From Rubinisphaera italica (GTDB lineage: Bacteria; Planctomycetota; Planctomycetia; Planctomycetales; Planctomycetaceae): DNA of 64,000 bases. The DNA is taken from NCBI RefSeq assembly GCF_007859715.1, contig NZ_SJPG01000001.1, positions 5,932,527 to 5,996,526 on the forward strand. The letters run 5' to 3'. Position numbers and translations under genes: made by a program. Shown here one piece after another: positions 52,334 to 61,326 of this stretch. The notes under the pieces were generated by a model that saw only the letters and a list, made by a program, of their open reading frames with translations, did no database searches and had not been told where the DNA came from. Within the stretch, counting starts at the first letter, position 1. Every line of letters begins with the position of its first letter.

Positions 52334-53971
52334 TCATCGATTGAAATACAGCATCGCACCCATCGCCACCACAGAAGCGAGAATCAAAGCGCCAGCGATG
52401 ATGATTGAGAAGGAAAATTTTGACTGACGTTTGATGGCCACCGAAGTCCATTCGACTTCTTCCTGGAGCGATTCCAGTTTGGCGAAGACAGCACGCAGGA
52501 AAGCCCGTTCATCAGGCTTCGTTCCGGTGGATGCGAAATAGCAGCCTCCGAAGCGGATGAGATCATCCTGATTTTTCTCTTTGGAATCGTGTCCAAAACC
52601 GAGGCTCAAAAAATTGGACAAATGAGATTTGAGTCGCGTGCGAATTGTCGAAAGTAATTCGTAAAGCAGATTATTGCCGGGATGTGTCAGCGCATCTTTA
52701 TCACAGAACAGCTTGTAGATCCAGTCCTCAAAAACTCCGGTCACATGTAGTGAGTATTGCTGGAGTTCGGTCACTGTAGCCGCGGCTCGCAGTTCGAAGC
52801 CCATTCCGAAACGTCGGGCTTCGGCACCTTTTTTTCCGATGCGTCGAGTCAGTTCCTGAAAGCCGCGGAGTTTTTCCATCCCGAAGAACATGGCAATGAC
52901 GGGAGCTTTCAGCATGAGTGTTTGCTGGATGGTGAGTAAGTCGGCTCGCATCGCACGATGATACTGCTCGACCTCGGCTCGGCTGCGTTCGAGAATCAAA
53001 AATGGAGAAAGTGTGAGGATCCCATTGATCGGGCATAAGGGATCGCGAACCGATTGGATCAAACGGCAGACATAACTCAGTCGCTGCAGTTGATGCATCG
53101 ATTCTTCAGCAGTCAGAATTGTGGTCGCACTCTGATCGATGTGCACGGAATCGGATCGGAGTGTGCCAATCGAGGCCTCAAACGATTCTTCAGAAACACT
53201 TTCGTAATTCTGCATGTCATCGTAATCATCCAGATCGACTGTCGCATTGGCTTGCGCCCGTGACTTTGGACGCATCCGCATTTCTAAGGAATTCTTCGAA
53301 AACGCTTTGCCAACACGCTGATCAGCTGGTCTCTCCAAATCGATACCGGGGTGTAATGCTCCCAAATTGTCGATCCGGTCGGCAATTTCATTGGTCCAAC
53401 TGCAATCGGTACAGTAAAGATAAATCGCATTTCGATCGGCATACCAGTGAATCGGATAGTTATCGAGACCATCCGGACTGACGAGAAAATTACTTTCCAG
53501 ACCCTCCATAATCCGCCGTTCGAGGCGCTGGCCGCTCGATCCAACGACTAAATAAATGGGAACCGATTCCACCGAAATCCCGGCATTTTTGAGATCTTTC
53601 ATTCCTCGATCCCAGGCGGCTCGGATGTCAGGCTGTTGAGACTCCACGCCAGTTGTCCATGCGCCGACTAAACGATAAACCATCAAAGGAATAATTAACA
53701 CGAGTGCAACCGTTTCAAATCGTTCTACAGAAAGGCTGTCGATCCAGGGAACATTGTTCTGGTTCCATAGCAACGTCCAGAAGACAGCTACGATAAGAAT
53801 CAGAACACCAAAGACAGCCCAGGCGACTTTCGACGCAAACGACCAGTTGAGGATCCAATTAAAAAAATCCTGAATGGATGACTTCAGGTATTCGTACCAC
53901 GACTGCCCCTGACTTATGTCAGGCGGGGCAGAAATTTTACTTGCCACTTCGTTACTCAATGGATTCGACAT
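52334..53971 (-). CDS. TssM/IcmF-like type VI secretion membrane protein, shortened and without Walker motifs
   Basis: The 545-residue protein has two N-terminal transmembrane segments (about 49-69 and 86-106), a cytoplasmic domain, and one C-terminal segment (about 519-541). Standard TssM has over 1,000 residues with a large periplasmic half, which is absent here. Where TssM has a Walker A loop, this protein has PIYLVVGSSGQRLERRIMEGL (about 138-158), lacking the GK[ST]. Where TssM reads CDWWFxxEAVLIDTAGRY, this one reads IHWYADRNAIYLYCTDCSW. Placement next to TssK and TssL homologues supports the call. The start has AGGGGA 5 nt upstream. It is 14 bp after tssL. Confidence 0.72.
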   Translation of the reverse strand: MSNPLSNEVASKISAPPDISQGQSWYEYLKSSIQDFFNWILNWSFASKVAWAVFGVLILIVAVFWTLLWNQNNVPWIDSLSVERFETVALVLIIPLMVYRLVGAWTTGVESQQPDIRAAWDRGMKDLKNAGISVESVPIYLVVGSSGQRLERRIMEGLESNFLVSPDGLDNYPIHWYADRNAIYLYCTDCSWTNEIADRIDNLGALHPGIDLERPADQRVGKAFSKNSLEMRMRPKSRAQANATVDLDDYDDMQNYESVSEESFEASIGTLRSDSVHIDQSATTILTAEESMHQLQRLSYVCRLIQSVRDPLCPINGILTLSPFLILERSRAEVEQYHRAMRADLLTIQQTLMLKAPVIAMFFGMEKLRGFQELTRRIGKKGAEARRFGMGFELRAAATVTELQQYSLHVTGVFEDWIYKLFCDKDALTHPGNNLLYELLSTIRTRLKSHLSNFLSLGFGHDSKEKNQDDLIRFGGCYFASTGTKPDERAFLRAVFAKLESLQEEVEWTSVAIKRQSKFSFSIIIAGALILASVVAMGAMLYFNR

Positions 53972-53985
53972 TCAATTCCCCTGAG

Positions 53986-54627
53986 TCACGCTACAAAATT
54001 CGCGATGAAAAAAATCACATCCACCAGGACAAACAGAACCGCGATCGTCCAGATGGAAACGACCCGCTTCTTGGAAATTAACGGAGGAGCTCCCGGAATT
54101 TCCCGGACGGCTTCGGAAAGTGGAGGCCGCCCCTGCCCAAGTCGAATCGCTCGGGAGGTTTTGTCCATCCACTCTTCAAGGGTAGCGGGTAAGTTTCGGG
54201 AACTGGCTATTTGAGAGGCGGTCTGTTGATCGGCATAAAAGCCTCGAAAACCGAGAATGACACAATCAAAATAGACTTCCAGAGCATCCTTCAAATCGAG
54301 GATGGACGCTTCTTTCGCCTTTGCAAAAAACTGTTCGTTACACAAACGTGAGTTGAAATAATGCACTTCAAGCACATTGTTTCCCCACCAGTCCCGTCCC
54401 GACCAGGGGGCTTCGACCAGCAGTTCATCAATCCAGGAGACGATGGCATATTTTGAAAGGGTCCAGTCCTTATTGCCGCCAAGAATGGCCTCGGCTTCTT
54501 CAAATAAGGACCGGAATTTCAGATGAGCCGTCTCGGCCGGGATCTCTTCACCACGATTGATCCGCTCGGCAAAATCGATGCCGAAGAGAAAAATCGGGTC
54601 TATCGCTTTGGCAAACTTGGGAGTCAT
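53986..54627 (-). CDS. tssL: TssL/DotU-family type VI secretion membrane protein
   Basis: The 213-residue protein has the DotU/TssL helical domain. It contains FRSLFEEAEAILGGNKDWTLSKYAIVSWIDELLV, WWGNNVLEVHYFNSRLCNEQFFAKAKE, and LEVYFDCVILGFRGFYADQQTAS, all typical. It ends in one transmembrane segment (about 190-213, VVSIWTIAVLFVLVDVIFFIANFVA), so it is tail-anchored with no OmpA domain. TssL links the baseplate (TssK) to TssM in the envelope. It overlaps tssK by an ATGA junction, so translation is coupled. Confidence 0.85.
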   Translation of the reverse strand: MTPKFAKAIDPIFLFGIDFAERINRGEEIPAETAHLKFRSLFEEAEAILGGNKDWTLSKYAIVSWIDELLVEAPWSGRDWWGNNVLEVHYFNSRLCNEQFFAKAKEASILDLKDALEVYFDCVILGFRGFYADQQTASQIASSRNLPATLEEWMDKTSRAIRLGQGRPPLSEAVREIPGAPPLISKKRVVSIWTIAVLFVLVDVIFFIANFVA

Positions 54628-56063
54628 AATTGTTGTGGTACTGCAAAGAGGGAAAATTCCAGAGGGACATTCTTGTTACGATAGGAAACGATCAGGCGAT
54701 GCTCTCCTTGAAGATCCTCCCGATTCACAATCAGTGTATCACGGAGCCTCATCGCCAGAGTTTGCGTCGCTTCCACGTCCTGCCAGGCTGGAGTTCGGGT
54801 GCGGGGAACGCGGTAAAACAGCCAGCCCGCATCCGAAGGAAGCGCACGAACCGCTCTGTCGAGTGGTTCCAGCGTCAAACCTTCTGCTCGACGTTGAAAT
54901 AACGCTTCGACCTGACGGGCACTCCCGAATTTCCAGTCAAGATTTCCCGAGGATAACAGTTCGAGACATTCTTCACTGGAGAGGTCTCCCTTATTCACGC
55001 CGATAAACCATTCCCAGGTCGAATGAAACCATTTTGCTTCCAATGTCGCTTGCATGCCCATCCCCATGCCGATGAATGAGCGTTGTTCGAATTCGTATTC
55101 CTGAACCGCATCAAGCAGTTTTTGAAGCTCATCGCGGAGGGTGCGGAAGATAGGCCCGAGGTTATCGTGATCGTATTTCGGTAATTCGGGAACCCTTCGA
55201 CCGGGACCGAAAATCGAGAGACTTCCAATCGCACGATACAATTCCCGAAATGCAACATTGGGATGGATGCCTTTGGATTCACAAATCGACGTCAGCACTG
55301 CGTACGACTCGTTCAAAGCCGAGAGCATAAACATCCGATCCAGATCTCCCGGATGACGGCTCTCAAAACCGACTCGTCTGGCCTGTAGCTGATTACTGAG
55401 AATTTCGCTCTTCTGGCCAATCATATCGGCACAGGAATGCACCAGCCCCCGTCCCAGTTCAGGCCAGGAATCGATGTTTAACACTGGAGGGATGTAGTCA
55501 CGATTGAGTTGCAGTGCTGCCGATTCTGTCGCGGCATGGGTGAGCTTGCAGATCGGAATCAGATCGAATCCTGCCAGATCTTCATTCGAGAGCAGCAGCC
55601 TCACGTTATTGTATTTCACTTTGACAAGCTGATCATTCCCGCCCTGGGTTTCGTCCTGCAGGCTCAGTTCGCCTTCCAGATATCGATTCAGTCCGCCCTC
55701 AGTGGCCGCAATGTTCTGGCGTCCCAGTTTGAGTCGCGGAATGCCGAGATAGACAGTCAATTCGCGAGATGCGTTTTCTCCCTGCCAGTTGGCCGAGTCG
55801 GTTAGCCGGATTCGATTGGGGACCTGACCTTCATTTAGTGAGATGACAGAACCATCGGGCAACCGGGCATGGATGCGATTGACTTCAAATTGAGAGTTGG
55901 CCAGGGCATCCGTATTGATTTCGATGTCCTGAATGCCATAGCCATAGGGATGATCCCACTGCTGATTGAGCGTATTCAGTTCAGACCAGTAGCGGTCAGC
56001 CGCCTGAAAATGGTGGGGATGAAGGAATTGACCCTCGTGCCAATGAACTCCCGCATACTTCAT
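54624..56063 (-). CDS. tssK: TssK-family type VI secretion baseplate protein
   Basis: The 479-residue protein begins with the TssK signature VHWHEGQFLHPHHFQAADRYW. It continues with IPRLKLGRQNIAATEGG, YIPPVLNIDSWPELGRGLVHSC, GIHPNVAFRELYRAIGSLSIFGPGR, YEFEQRSFIGMGMGMQATL and ends in a domain with LPSDAGWLFYRVPRTRTPAWQDVEATQTLAMRLRD. TssK is a trimeric baseplate component that contacts TssL and TssM. It is the first gene of the three. No tssB, tssC, hcp, vgrG or clpV gene is in the window, so the rest of the machine, if any, is elsewhere. Confidence 0.88.
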   Translation of the reverse strand: MKYAGVHWHEGQFLHPHHFQAADRYWSELNTLNQQWDHPYGYGIQDIEINTDALANSQFEVNRIHARLPDGSVISLNEGQVPNRIRLTDSANWQGENASRELTVYLGIPRLKLGRQNIAATEGGLNRYLEGELSLQDETQGGNDQLVKVKYNNVRLLLSNEDLAGFDLIPICKLTHAATESAALQLNRDYIPPVLNIDSWPELGRGLVHSCADMIGQKSEILSNQLQARRVGFESRHPGDLDRMFMLSALNESYAVLTSICESKGIHPNVAFRELYRAIGSLSIFGPGRRVPELPKYDHDNLGPIFRTLRDELQKLLDAVQEYEFEQRSFIGMGMGMQATLEAKWFHSTWEWFIGVNKGDLSSEECLELLSSGNLDWKFGSARQVEALFQRRAEGLTLEPLDRAVRALPSDAGWLFYRVPRTRTPAWQDVEATQTLAMRLRDTLIVNREDLQGEHRLIVSYRNKNVPLEFSLFAVPQQL

Positions 56064-56662
56064 GCTTCATCTCTTAGAGCATTTTTCAATGCTTTGTGCC
56101 TTCACATGGATGCTTTATACCTGAAAATACTCTATCTGCTCAGGCAAAACGCACATGGAAAAACAGGACATTATTGAACCAGAAAATCAGGCAACCATTT
56201 TAACCCGAAGCGTCAGCGAGGGGCCAACGCACAAACTCAGGACGCGACGAAATTTAGACAGAATCTCATCATCGAGTGATAGCGACAACAGGAATCCGCA
56301 CTTTTGACTCGAACTCTCTACCAATGGAGAGAGCAAATCACTCCCTCCAGGGAATCCTCAAGATGTCACCGAGTTTAATGTTAGCGATTCCCGTCACTTC
56401 TGTAAAACATCTGATCTCACTGTCAGTGCTACGATTAGAGCAATTCAGAGAGATTCGAACGAGTCCCAACGACCCTCGCCAAACCCCCCAGTCTGACTAT
56501 TCGTTAAAATGATTTCAATCGGAATAGATTCTCTGATCCCTGCGATCCTGATTGCCGATGAAATCGATAAGGCAGTCTCTCTGCCCGCTCGATTCGATTG
56601 CGCGGTTTCCTAATCGTGTTCGAGCAATCACATATTGTTCTCAATGAGTTTTGACTGGAAAT
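56064..56662. other. Divergent intergenic region of about 0.6 kb
   Basis: It contains a single TTAACCCGAAGCG-type end at 56201-56230. No gene was recognised. The promoter of the tssKLM-like set must lie here. Confidence 0.45.
56201..56230 (+). repeat. Single TTAACCCGA...GAGGGGCCAACG repeat end
   Basis: A related, slightly diverged copy of the ends at 18898 and 43763. No inverted partner is seen nearby. Confidence 0.7.
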
Positions 56663-58162
56663 ATGTCCCAAGGCAGACGTCCCATCATTTGGCGCAGATG
56701 GACCTCGTGGGGAATTTACGTCTGCTTCCTGGTCATGATTTGCTCCGTTCAAGCAGGCAACGGGAAGGGAACACGCCGACTATTCGATCAAAAAGACGAT
56801 CCTGCCAGGAAATTAGAGAATACGCAGCCTAAGACAACGGAAAAGCCCGCACCTGCGGACGAAGACCAAAATTCAGAGGATACCTCTGTTGAGAATGCTG
56901 GTGTTGAGAATGCTGGGCATGCTGAGATTTCTACAGAGGAAACACCTTTGCGAGGACCGCTGCTGGTCGGAGGGCTGCCCCCGAAGTGGACGGTTGTTGA
57001 GCAAAAGGAAACGTCGGATGAACTCCAAGTCAGCGCTTTACCCCCAGAGACCGGATTCTTCCCTGAATCTGAATATGCCCCGCCACCATTACTGGAAGGC
57101 CCCGGGGGAGAACTGATTTATCCAGACAATTTCCCAGCCAATCCCAACATGGCGGTCCCGATGTTTCAATCGGTCATCGGCGGAGAGGATTTCTCGGGAT
57201 TCCCCGTCTATCCTGAATCGGCCTATCCCGAAGAAATCTGTGTCGAACAGGTCTCCTGCGAAAAAATCCGCCCCTGCTGCGATCCTTGCTCCCCCTGGTT
57301 TAAGATTTTTCAGCCCTTCTGTTCACAACCACAACCGGAAGGGGGCATCGGCGAAGAACGAGTCATGTTTGCTCCGTTTCTCATCGAAACTCCAGTACCT
57401 CAAAACTACACCGGCTTACGTTTCGACTTCGCGACTGGCCTGGAAACCCCAGATCGCTCCGAACTCTTCTGGGCCAAGCAGGGCATTGGTCCTCCGCTCA
57501 ATGAAAACGAAGTCAACTATCAGGATATGACGCTCGCACTCGCCTCGGGCGGAAAATACTTTTCGACGACAACCAAAGTCCCCATCCGCTTCATCAATCC
57601 CGATATCAACGACAGCACCGTCGGCCTGGGCGACCTCAGTATCGCAACAAGATTACTGATCATCGATGGCGACCACTGGAAATTGACCCAATACTTCAAC
57701 ACGATTCTGCCAACCGGCTCCAAAGCCCGCGGACTCGGAACCGGACATACCTCATTGGAACCTGGCTTTCTGGCTCAACTGAAGTGGACCGATAAAACCT
57801 ATTTCTTCGGCGACCTGCGCTATCAATTCCCCATTGGAGGCGATCCCGTCCATTCCGGTCAGCGATTGATGTACGGCTTGGGCATGAGTACCGTCCAATA
57901 CCAGACGGACATCTTTGCAGTCATGCCAACCTTCGAACTCCTCGGCTGGAGTGCCCTCGATGGAGCCAAAACACTGCCCAGCGGCTTTGTCGTCGACGTC
58001 GACTCCGAAACCGCAGCCGTCCTCTCCACAGGCCTCCGCTTCGTCCTCGGCCCCGCCGGAGACCTCGGCCTCTTCGAAGCCGGTATCAACACCGCCATGT
58101 CTCTCAACGACCGAGCCCTCTATCAAACACTCACAACCATCGACTTCCGCTTTGTGTATTGA
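56663..58162 (+). CDS. Putative outer-membrane beta-barrel protein with Pro/Glu-rich N-terminus
   Basis: About 499 residues from the ATG at 56663. A leader (TSWGIYVCFLVMICSVQA) is followed by about 200 residues of Pro/Glu/Asp-rich low-complexity sequence. This includes a small duplication (VENAGVENAG) and a Cys cluster (CVEQVSCEKIRPCCDPCSPW). The C-terminal 270 residues alternate hydrophobic and polar residues in a beta-barrel pattern (VPIRFINPDINDSTVGLGDLSIATRLLI; YFFGDLRYQFPIGGDPVHSG) and end FRFVY, with a terminal aromatic as in outer-membrane proteins. It resembles the MetA/phenol-degradation transporter group only in style. Function unknown. Confidence 0.7.
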   Translation: MSQGRRPIIWRRWTSWGIYVCFLVMICSVQAGNGKGTRRLFDQKDDPARKLENTQPKTTEKPAPADEDQNSEDTSVENAGVENAGHAEISTEETPLRGPLLVGGLPPKWTVVEQKETSDELQVSALPPETGFFPESEYAPPPLLEGPGGELIYPDNFPANPNMAVPMFQSVIGGEDFSGFPVYPESAYPEEICVEQVSCEKIRPCCDPCSPWFKIFQPFCSQPQPEGGIGEERVMFAPFLIETPVPQNYTGLRFDFATGLETPDRSELFWAKQGIGPPLNENEVNYQDMTLALASGGKYFSTTTKVPIRFINPDINDSTVGLGDLSIATRLLIIDGDHWKLTQYFNTILPTGSKARGLGTGHTSLEPGFLAQLKWTDKTYFFGDLRYQFPIGGDPVHSGQRLMYGLGMSTVQYQTDIFAVMPTFELLGWSALDGAKTLPSGFVVDVDSETAAVLSTGLRFVLGPAGDLGLFEAGINTAMSLNDRALYQTLTTIDFRFVY

Positions 58163-58709
58163 TCCGCTAATTCAAACCGTAGCCCACAACCGGTGCCATG
58201 CCTGCATCGCACAGCAGGACAAGCATGCTTCGACATAGTTTTCTCATTAACCCCCAGAGTGGCCCCCCCCGGGTGGCACGCCCAGAACAAAGTGATGGGC
58301 GTGGTAATAAGACCTGTGCATAACCAGGGTAGACCAGAGAATCTCACAGAGTTCTCTGGGTGGCGCAGCCACAAGAGGAAACATTCTACAAGGGGCCCCG
58401 GGGGACAGGGCTCGCTTCGGGCGGGTGGCTGGGGTCGCAGCGCAGCGAAGCCCCCAGATAGCTGAGCGCCCGGCGCCATGCTCACACTTCTGCGAGCATA
58501 CAATAACAAATAACGATCTGAGATCCCCCAGAAACTCAATTCGTCAAAAACCCTCATCGAGCAATTCGTCGGATCAAATCGTTTATGCGAATCCTATGAG
58601 TTCCGACCATGAAAGTCTGATGCTGTCTCGTAGAATCTGCTTGACATCGCTATTGAGACGGTAAAGACTGAGTTTGCTCGATTTTGGTCTCATGCTTGAG
58701 GAGTTTGTT
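58163..58709. repeat. Left part of repeat island
   Basis: It holds a CATGCCTGCATCGCACAGCA...CAAGCATGCTTCG segment (58190-58259), a GGCACGCCCAGAACAAAGTG block at 58275 that recurs at about 60575, and a GGTGGCTGGGG palindrome at 58427-58470. No gene was seen. Confidence 0.75.
58427..58470 (+). repeat. GGTGGCTGGGG-type palindromic repeat
   Basis: GGTGGCTGGGGTCGCAGCGC followed by AGCGAAGCCCCCAGATAGCT. Near-identical copies are at 59371 and 60751. Confidence 0.85.
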
Positions 58710-59135
58710 GTGCTTCGATCTATTACGTTGTTGTGTGCTTTGGCCTTCGCGTCAACAGCTGTCGCGGAAAATAATCAATCACTCTCTCACGAATATAAAC
58801 ATGAAGGGACGGTCTACAAACGGATCTTCATTGTCACGGAGACGGCTCGAGATCGAGCGGACAGGATTCACTTGATCTCATATCCCAAAAACAACACCGC
58901 TCAGAAAAGCTACTTTTCGGGAGATCTCAGTGTCAATGGGGATACCTGGAACATCAAATGGGATGGCGGTGATAAAGAGCGATTTGTCTTTTTGGATGAC
59001 TCCGGCGAAGCGGACTATAAGATTACAGTCACCCAGATGTATGGCGATATCACTTACACGGCCGTTTACGATTTTACCCGAAGTTATCTCAACAATTCTG
59101 ATCAACGGTACTTCAACAAAAAGTTTCGACGGTAG
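58710..59135 (+). CDS. Small secreted protein of unknown function
   Basis: About 141 residues from the GTG at 58710, chosen because GAGGAG lies 6 nt upstream. The leader LRSITLLCALAFASTAVA is clear. The mature part is beta-rich (YKRIFIVTETARDRADRIHLISYPKN; NGDTWNIKWDGGDKERFVFLDDSGEADYKITVTQMY is a lipocalin-like run of strands, not a firm match). In-frame ATG at 58692 and TTG at 58674 are alternatives. It is surrounded by repeats on both sides, suggesting an accessory locus. No family recognised. Confidence 0.65.
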   Translation: MLRSITLLCALAFASTAVAENNQSLSHEYKHEGTVYKRIFIVTETARDRADRIHLISYPKNNTAQKSYFSGDLSVNGDTWNIKWDGGDKERFVFLDDSGEADYKITVTQMYGDITYTAVYDFTRSYLNNSDQRYFNKKFRR

Positions 59136-59213
59136 GTTTTCGGTCCGCTTTTGTTGATTGAAAAAGCGGGTAGCCCAGCCGCTTCGGCTGGGTCGATGAA
59201 ATCCCAGATAGCC

Positions 59214-59252
<39 letters not shown>

Positions 59253-59279
59253 TCGACATAGTTTTCTCATTAACCCCCA

Positions 59280-59493
59280 GCTCCGTAGGGTGCGTCCCGA
59301 CGCACCTTGCTTCCCAAGTTTCTGATCTCATCTTATTCACAATCTCGGGTGATGATAAAAAATCGGCGGGTGGCTGGGGTCGCAGCGCAGCGAAGCCCCC
59401 AGATAGCTGAGCGCCGGGTACCACTGCTGGCTTGCCCAGCAGTGTTTCTTTCGTAGATGAATTTCAGAATCAAACAACGGGTGGCTGAGGTCG
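59280..59493 (+). repeat. 214-bp duplicated block, copy A
   Basis: It begins with a GTAG REP (59285-59306), contains a GGTGGCTGGGG unit and a CACTGCTGG...CCAGCAGTG hairpin, and ends at GGCTGAGGTCG. Copy B at 60661-60874 has the same length with about two differences, so the duplication is recent. Confidence 0.9.
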
Positions 59494-59629
59494 CATCCGG
59501 ATAGCCCAGAAAGATTCTTTCGGGGCGGCGCAGCCGCAAGAAGTCTGCTAAATAAACGATCCTAAAACTCAGACAACAAGGAGCAAGAGACCAAAGGAGA
59601 CTGGAATCGAAGCACAGAGGCGTAGCTCC

Positions 59630-59651
59630 GTAGGGTGCGTCCCGACGCACC
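59630..59651 (+). repeat. GTAG-headed REP, GGTGCGTC sub-family
   Basis: GTAG + GGTGCGTCCCGACGCACC. Confidence 0.8.
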
Positions 59652-59814
59652 TTTCACGCCCGGTGCCATGCATGCATCGCCCAGCAGGGCAAGCATGAAT
59701 CGACGTACTTTTCTCTGAAACCCCGGGTGCCATACTCACACTTCTGCGAGCATGCAATAACAAATAACGATCCAATATCCCCCAGAAACTCAATTCTTCA
59801 AAAACCCTCAACCC

Positions 59815-60324
59815 TCAAAAAACCCGCTCATACCAATTCCGATACCACTGCAAATCAATCCCATGATCCGTCACCCGATCCCGCCGAAACGTCAACGAAA
59901 CCACCAGCTGATCCTCCCCCTGCGTCCCCAGACCCAACTCCATCAGCATCAATAACTCACTCCGCGAAATCACAATCGATTCCCAACCCCCTCCACCAAA
60001 CCGCGGCTCAATCACCTCTTCCGGACACAACCCAATCAGCACATACACCAAACCCCCATCCTCCGACCCCAGCAACTGCTTCCACGGCAATCGAAACTGA
60101 GCCCGAAACCCATGCACCCGTTTTAATCCCACTCCCCGCCCCGCCTTCACCTGCACCGGCTTCATCTCCCGACCACACCCCGCCATCTCCGCAGACCGCA
60201 CATACAAATCCACCCCACAATCCAAATCCGGCACCACCACCTCATAACCCCGCAACTGAAACTCAGCCACCACCACATGCTCAGCCGCCCGCCCCAACAA
60301 TCGACTCCCCGCAACATCAACCAT
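59815..60324 (-). CDS. Protein with PD-(D/E)XK nuclease-like fold
   Basis: The 169-residue protein begins MVDVAGSRLLGRAAEHVVVAEFQLRGYEVVVP. It continues DLDCGVDLYVRS and then MKPVQVKAG. The pattern E...GxDL...xVQVK matches small PD-(D/E)XK nuclease-like domains (Glu at about 15, Asp at about 38, Gln-Val-Lys at about 58). The second half has GGLVYVLIGLCPEEVIEPRFG and VVSLTFRRDRVTDHGIDLQWY. It may cut or bind DNA; activity is not shown. The ribosome-binding site GGAGGGGTG is strong. The coding strand is unusually G-rich relative to neighbours. It lies between repeat copies, perhaps as a cargo gene. Confidence 0.65.
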   Translation of the reverse strand: MVDVAGSRLLGRAAEHVVVAEFQLRGYEVVVPDLDCGVDLYVRSAEMAGCGREMKPVQVKAGRGVGLKRVHGFRAQFRLPWKQLLGSEDGGLVYVLIGLCPEEVIEPRFGGGGWESIVISRSELLMLMELGLGTQGEDQLVVSLTFRRDRVTDHGIDLQWYRNWYERVF

Positions 60325-60850
<526 letters not shown>

Positions 60851-61099
60851 TCAAACAACGGGTGGCTGAGGTCGTAACCGGGTGGCCCCGAAAGATTCTT
60901 TCAGTGCGGTCTTAGAATTTACGCTCTCACACCCCTCATATTGTAGCGTATGAGCGTTATGTTCATATTGCTGCACCCCACTTGTCCCGTTTTTGTCCCT
61001 GTTGTGATTTTCCTTTTCTGGAATGGATTCTACACGGTTTCCCAGGATTCCTGCTAACATCAACGTGCTCAGTATGACACAAGAACTATTCATTTTCAT
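60851..61099 (-). CDS. Possible small secreted peptide ending in repeat DNA
   Basis: The 82-residue frame starts MKMNSSCVILSTLMLAGILGNRVES, a plausible leader, and has GGAG just before the ATG (a second ATG at 61093 gives better spacing). The middle is polar. The last 15 residues are encoded by the edge of the 214-bp repeat, which suggests the original C-terminus was replaced by repeat insertion. It could be a small real gene or a truncated one. Confidence 0.4.
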   Translation of the reverse strand: MKMNSSCVILSTLMLAGILGNRVESIPEKENHNRDKNGTSGVQQYEHNAHTLQYEGCESVNSKTALKESFGATRLRPQPPVV

Positions 61100-61326
61100 G
61101 ATCTCCGAATTATTGAATGATGACTCATAAGAGTCGTTTCAGTTTGAAAATTTAAAATGGCATTGGGCCACCAGATCAAGTTCTGATGGCCAAACGCCGG
61201 CAATCTGTTTCTTCATGAGGATTCCAACCCCATCGAAGTGTTGGGCATTACTTATTGTGGTAGTGGATGTTGACCGGCTTACAACAGGCATGTGATTTTC
61301 ATTTCTGTTTCCGTATTTTCATGGGA

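Noticed and set aside
61140..61200. Imperfect hairpin TTGGGCCACCAGA...TCTGATGGCCAA near the integrase, considered as an attachment site
   Set aside because: No second copy was found in the window, so nothing supports an att role.
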